52,321 bases of DNA. Origin: a virus. The position numbers were made by a program, and so were the translations under genes. The notes below the pieces were generated by a model, which saw nothing but the letters and a program-made list of their open reading frames with translations, was not told where the DNA came from and ran no database searches. Shown piece after piece: positions 49,235 to 52,321 of the stretch (positions are counted from its first letter, which is position 1; each line of letters begins with the position of its first letter). Location: positions 1-52,321 of the IMG/VR virus record IMGVR_UViG_3300032160_000011; one strand, written 5' to 3'.

Positions 49235-49732
49235 CTAACTTATCTGAACAAATTGTCCGCCGGTGACGTCGTCAACGATGCCCTCCTCGGTAAGGGTGCC
49301 GGTAACCGTGGCCACCGTGCCGTCCTCATTGGTGTAGGTCCAGGTGACCGTGATGGCCTCGCCGCCCGTGGGTATGACGACGCCAGGGGCCAGGGCGATG
49401 ACGAACGTAGTACCGGTGGGGTCATCGGTGAGGTCGATGGAAGCAGGTGCGTTGACCGTGTCGCTGGTCGTGACCGCCGCCTTGGTGCCGTCGAGGGTAA
49501 AGGCCGCGCCACTAAACGTGGGCGTGACCAGGAACTTGGGGCTTTGCCCCGGTTGAATAGGTACGAGAGTCATATCATCTCCTGAAGAAATTTGGTGAAA
49601 CGTGCCGCCAAGGACGCGGTCCGCGGATTTCAATCGATGCAAGATGGCGCGCAGCAGATCTATCTGCTCCTTGCCTTGCCGCTCCATCCTACGGAGAATT
49701 ACCAAAATCTCGTTGGCCAGTATGTCATGCAC
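49235..49732 (-). CDS. Beta-sandwich protein with helical N-terminus
   Basis: A 165-residue protein, GTG start with GGAG 8 nt upstream. Residues 1-45 form a helix (LVILRRMERQGKEQIDLLRA-like). Residues 54-165 form an Ig-like beta domain: TLVPIQPGQSPKFLVTPTFS, ALAPGVVIPTGGEAITVTW. An internal ATG at 49573 with GGAG could express the beta domain alone. Ig-like domains are common decoration of phage heads. Confidence 0.7.
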   Translation of the reverse strand: MHDILANEILVILRRMERQGKEQIDLLRAILHRLKSADRVLGGTFHQISSGDDMTLVPIQPGQSPKFLVTPTFSGAAFTLDGTKAAVTTSDTVNAPASIDLTDDPTGTTFVIALAPGVVIPTGGEAITVTWTYTNEDGTVATVTGTLTEEGIVDDVTGGQFVQIS

Positions 49733-49747
49733 TGGGAAAGCTCCTCG

Positions 49748-51013
49748 TTACGCAGCCAACCGGTAAGAATTATGAAACACATCGTTTGAAATGTAGCGCC
49801 CAGCATCAGGCGCATGGTCGCCACGCTTCACCGGCTGCTCCTCACCACGCTTGGCCGCCTTCTCGTCCCAGGCGTAGTTGACGTGCTCACGGATGGCGTT
49901 GGGACACCGCGTCTTATGATACCTGATCTTCCGCTGCTGCAAGGCGCTGGCCACGCGACGGATGCCATCCAGCACCTCGTTGTCAGCCGCGCAAACCCAC
50001 AACCCATCCCGTCGCAACAGCTCTTCCTTGAAGCTTGCCGCCGAAGGGTCGAGAAGAATCTTCGGCGCCATATCCTTGGGAATGTTCGACTCAGCGATAA
50101 ACTTGATCAGATCGTCAGCATATTCCGCGTCGGTCTTGGCCCGCATCCGTTTCACGCTATCCCAGTAATACTCATTGTCAAACCAGAGCGTGGTGCCATC
50201 ATCAATGGCGTGAAGGAACACGCAGGGATTGGTGGTGCCGTAGTCGATGCCGATGTAGTGCTCAGCCCTTCGACCAAGGTTGTAAAGACCGCCGGGCCGC
50301 GTCTTGTCGTCGTAGATGGTCCACTCACCCCAGACGCTGCCATAGCAGGCACCACCCACCATGTTCCACTGGCCCAGGATCATCCGGTCGTAGAACACCC
50401 CGGTATACAGTTTCTTCTGGCTGGCCACGTAGTCAGGATCAAGGTTGGGATTGTCATCCATGGTGAAGGTATCCCACCATAGGAGACGATCCTTCCGAAG
50501 CTCTTCGTTGTCGAGGTACTGTTTCTTCAACCAGTGTTCGCTGTTGTCAGCGTTGGTCGAGCCATACACCCTCGAACCACGCGGCGAGGTCCTAGTCAAG
50601 AGCATCTGGAAGTAAGACTGGGGCATGAGCACAACCTCGTCGCAGACGGCCGCACCGATGGTGGCGCCGCGAAGGTACTTCTCAGACCCCTCGTCGTGGG
50701 CACCGTAAACGATCCAATCCGTGTTGAAAAGCCTAAGCTCTCCGGACTGGGAGTTGTACCTGTAGTTATTACCACCAATGAGGTTGAACAGATCCGTAAG
50801 CACGTTGGTCTTGATGGACGCCTTGCTCACCCCGGTCAGAAGCCGCCGGCCCTCCACCTCGTAGTCACAAAGGTACATGATCTTGGAGTGAAGACACCAG
50901 GTCTTACCGCTCCGCACCGCGCCAACCAGCAAGTTGATCTTCGCGTCCTGTTCCGGAGGACGCATCGCAAACCGCTCCATCCTGGGTCCATAGTTCAGCT
51001 TAATCCTTGTCAT
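49748..51013 (-). CDS. terL: Terminase large subunit
   Basis: A 421-residue protein from the ATG at 51013, overlapping the small subunit by 14 nt. The ATPase half has Walker A LLVGAVRSGKTW near residue 28-40 and Walker B AAVCDEVVL. The nuclease half has GIDYGTTNPC (RNase H-like) and a closing DHAPDAGRY. This is the PBSX/Terminase_3 type. It packages DNA into the prohead. Confidence 0.92.
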   Translation of the reverse strand: MTRIKLNYGPRMERFAMRPPEQDAKINLLVGAVRSGKTWCLHSKIMYLCDYEVEGRRLLTGVSKASIKTNVLTDLFNLIGGNNYRYNSQSGELRLFNTDWIVYGAHDEGSEKYLRGATIGAAVCDEVVLMPQSYFQMLLTRTSPRGSRVYGSTNADNSEHWLKKQYLDNEELRKDRLLWWDTFTMDDNPNLDPDYVASQKKLYTGVFYDRMILGQWNMVGGACYGSVWGEWTIYDDKTRPGGLYNLGRRAEHYIGIDYGTTNPCVFLHAIDDGTTLWFDNEYYWDSVKRMRAKTDAEYADDLIKFIAESNIPKDMAPKILLDPSAASFKEELLRRDGLWVCAADNEVLDGIRRVASALQQRKIRYHKTRCPNAIREHVNYAWDEKAAKRGEEQPVKRGDHAPDAGRYISNDVFHNSYRLAA

Positions 51014-51683
51014 CGCGGTCAAGCTCAGCACTGCGTTCTCGGAAGGCGCCAAGCAGGTCCTTCAGCGCGTCGTTGTTCTCCAAGGTCACAGGCTGGAGGC
51101 CGTACTTCTTGGGACGAAGCTTGGAAAGAAGCCACTGCTGCGTGCTGACCATCAACTTGGCTCGCTCCACGTTGTCCTGAACGCGTTCCTCCTTGACGTT
51201 GACAATACGACCACGCTTCGTGACCACCTCACGATTCACCGTGATCACGCCACGAAGCGCGTTAGCCGCTGTTCTATTCAGCGCTTCAGCTTGAATGTCT
51301 GCTTGAATCTCCCGGGCGCGGGTGTAAGATTTGTATAGATCGGGGTGCGCATCTAACCAGTTGTAGAACGTCCAAACCGTTGGCATTAGTGGATCAGCAT
51401 TGAGAGATGCCAGACTCATTTCGTGATCAGTTGCAAATTTTTGGCAGATTGAATTTGCCAGCACTTCGTCGTACTCCGTTGGACGTGGCTGGCCGTCAGT
51501 TTTCACAACAAGAATTGAACCACTATTATGCGCACGCTTTACCTGTGGCCTCGCAGCAGCAGCTTCATCACGTACCTGCTTGTATAGAGCCTTACGTGCT
51601 AAGCTTTTTTCCCTCAGTGTCAACTTCTTCTGGTGCACCGGCTCGGTGGACGCTGGCGCGCCCTTCCTCTTAGCGGTGGCCAT
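51000..51683 (-). CDS. terS: Terminase small subunit
   Basis: A 227-residue protein upstream of terL with SD GAGGAG. Basic N-terminus, then ANSICQKFATDHEMSLASLN and PLMPTVWTFYNWLDAHPDL, a helix-turn-helix recognition unit, and AREIQADIQAEALN typical of small terminases. The C-terminus carries RPKKYG, also typical. It recognises the packaging site. Confidence 0.88.
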   Translation of the reverse strand: MATAKRKGAPASTEPVHQKKLTLREKSLARKALYKQVRDEAAAARPQVKRAHNSGSILVVKTDGQPRPTEYDEVLANSICQKFATDHEMSLASLNADPLMPTVWTFYNWLDAHPDLYKSYTRAREIQADIQAEALNRTAANALRGVITVNREVVTKRGRIVNVKEERVQDNVERAKLMVSTQQWLLSKLRPKKYGLQPVTLENNDALKDLLGAFRERSAELDRDDKD

Positions 51684-51717
51684 GTGATGATGTCTCCTCT
51701 TCTAAAATAGACGCACG

Positions 51718-51749
51718 AAAAGGCCCGACGGCATTAAGCCACCGGGCCT
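51718..51749 (-). terminator. Intrinsic terminator after the tmRNA
   Basis: On the - strand AGGCCCGGTGGC-TTAAT-GCCGTCGGGCCT forms a 12 bp stem with two G-U pairs, followed by TTTTCG. It lies directly after the tmRNA-like gene and only 35 nt before terS, so terS needs its own promoter or antitermination. Confidence 0.8.
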
Positions 51750-52073
51750 CTAACGTGACGGAGCTGGCAGAAAAGGGTGGAAACGTGTCGCTCCACACCA
51801 GGACGCGCACCCAACGTGGTCGAGCACCGCTTTCCAGCTGCCGCGCCGTAAACTTTATGCCGAGATTCTGTTCCCAAGCTCCCGGCAAGCTCGGACTGTT
51901 TTAAGCAGCCATCTGAAGAGTAACCTCAGTGCGAGGCCGGAAGGCCAGCACCTTGGTACCCCTCATACCGTCACTATGAGTAGTGGCAGTTTCTGTTCAG
52001 TTCTCGTCACGGTGAGCACCAGTCCCGGCATGAAACTGCAGATCATCAATCCCGTCGAAACCTGTACAGGCCC
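51750..52073 (-). ncRNA. ssrA: Probable tmRNA (ssrA-like) with a long tag
   Basis: The - strand has GGTTTCGACGGGATTG near the 5' end, then CATGCCGGG 22 nt after TTCGAC (23 in E. coli), both hallmarks of tmRNA. AACTGCC follows at the resume position, and from GCC (51987) a frame of 28 codons ends TLQMAA then TAA at 51901. A terminator follows. The tag is longer than the usual 8-15 residues; long tags are known in some phage tmRNAs. The 5' acceptor could be GGGCCTG. I did not find a convincing T-arm or CCA at the 3' end, so the 3' boundary is uncertain. Confidence 0.62.
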
Positions 52074-52227
52074 ACCAACAACGTTAGGCAAGATCAAAAG
52101 ATCATGGTGTATCGATCACCTCTGCAGCTTCACAGCTTTCGAACCATGAGGCGTCAGCTGATGGTAGTGGGTTAGTTTAAAATCCACAGACGCACGCTGA
52201 CTAGGCGATTCATGTCATTATTCAGGT

Positions 52228-52321
52228 ATGGCTAAAACCGCAGGCCGGAAGCGTGACTTTGTGGAGCTTGCTCGCGGAGTCGTAGAGCAAGCCATTGGGG
52301 AACAGATGGGCGGGGGTCCGC
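52228..52321 (+). CDS. Partial gene running off the window
   Basis: ATG at 52228 opens a frame to the window end, starting AKTAGRKRDFVELARGVVEQ, a helical, basic sequence. Short proteins with this kind of start are widespread in phages and bacteria, often with Gly/Lys-rich tails. It is divergent from the tmRNA and terminase and probably starts the early region. The 150 nt upstream (52074-52227) hold no other gene, only weak inverted repeats and possible promoter sites. Confidence 0.5.
   Translation, partial: MAKTAGRKRDFVELARGVVEQAIGEQMGGGP

Noticed and set aside
51759-51772. GCCAGCTCC as the 3' end of a bacterial ssrA gene and phage attachment site
   Set aside because: Nine bases match E. 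coli tmRNA, but the T-arm before it is absent, and no integrase is visible.
51670-51888. - strand frame of 72 codons before terS
   Set aside because: It reads through the terminator and the tmRNA 3' half and has no convincing start.
52090-52145. T-arm-like GGTTCGAAAGC upstream of the tmRNA 5' end, suggesting a circularly permuted tmRNA
   Set aside because: The stem needs an 8 nt loop and the following bases do not pair with the putative acceptor GGGCCTG, so I kept it only as a possibility for a model search.

Overview
This window is most of the late region, plus part of the early/middle region, of a tailed bacteriophage with a contractile tail (myovirus morphology). The evidence is a complete head, neck and tail gene set: terminase subunits, DUF1073-type portal, MuF-like minor head protein, DUF2213-type prohead protease/scaffold, cement protein, DUF2184-type capsid, DUF4054/gpG/neck proteins, DUF3383-type sheath, DUF3277-type tube, frameshifted tail chaperone, tape measure, gp27/gp138/gp25/J/DUF2612 baseplate genes and fibres. 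No integrase, repressor or plasmid function is visible. Several secreted proteins have signal peptides ending in A-x-A just before Gln, a style common in Acidobacteriota and Bacteroidota. That, and the moderate-to-high GC, makes a Gram-negative host such as an acidobacterium a reasonable guess, but only a guess.

Layout. Positions 1-120 hold a tandem 20-22 bp repeat. Positions 182-6584 form a + strand operon of nucleotide metabolism and DNA modification: a glycosyltransferase/C5-methyltransferase fusion, a zinc-ribbon protein, a kinase fused to a UDG-like domain, a thymidylate-synthase-family enzyme with the Asn-to-Asp change of dCMP hydroxymethylases, a dCMP deaminase fused to a deoxyribosyltransferase-like domain, a small protein, and a MazG-like pyrophosphohydrolase. 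Together they look like a pathway that makes and decorates 5-hydroxymethylcytosine while removing dCTP. The operon converges on the late genes at a terminator near 6.72 kb.

From 51683 down to 6774 everything is on the - strand, in transcription order: terminase; small and modular head-associated proteins; MuF-like protein; secreted fibre-like proteins; portal carrying a C-terminal pyrophosphatase-like domain; a GIY-YIG homing endonuclease; more modular and secreted proteins; protease/scaffold, cement and capsid; neck; sheath, tube and chaperone; tape measure; baseplate; fibres; then endolysin, holin-like protein, a papain-like protease, a lipoprotein and a surface protein. Genes are tightly packed, with many ATGA, TGATG and GTGA overlaps.

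Upstream of the terminase on the - strand lies a probable phage tmRNA with an unusually long (28-codon) tag frame and its own terminator. A + strand gene starts at 52228 and runs off the window.

The most unusual features are the hydroxymethylcytosine-type cluster with its domain fusions; a family of modular proteins whose small domains are separated by repeated [KR]-D-[ASG] junctions, possibly cut by the prohead protease; repeated insertion domains shared among sheath, neck, cement and fibre proteins; the set of secreted fibre-like proteins; and the tmRNA.
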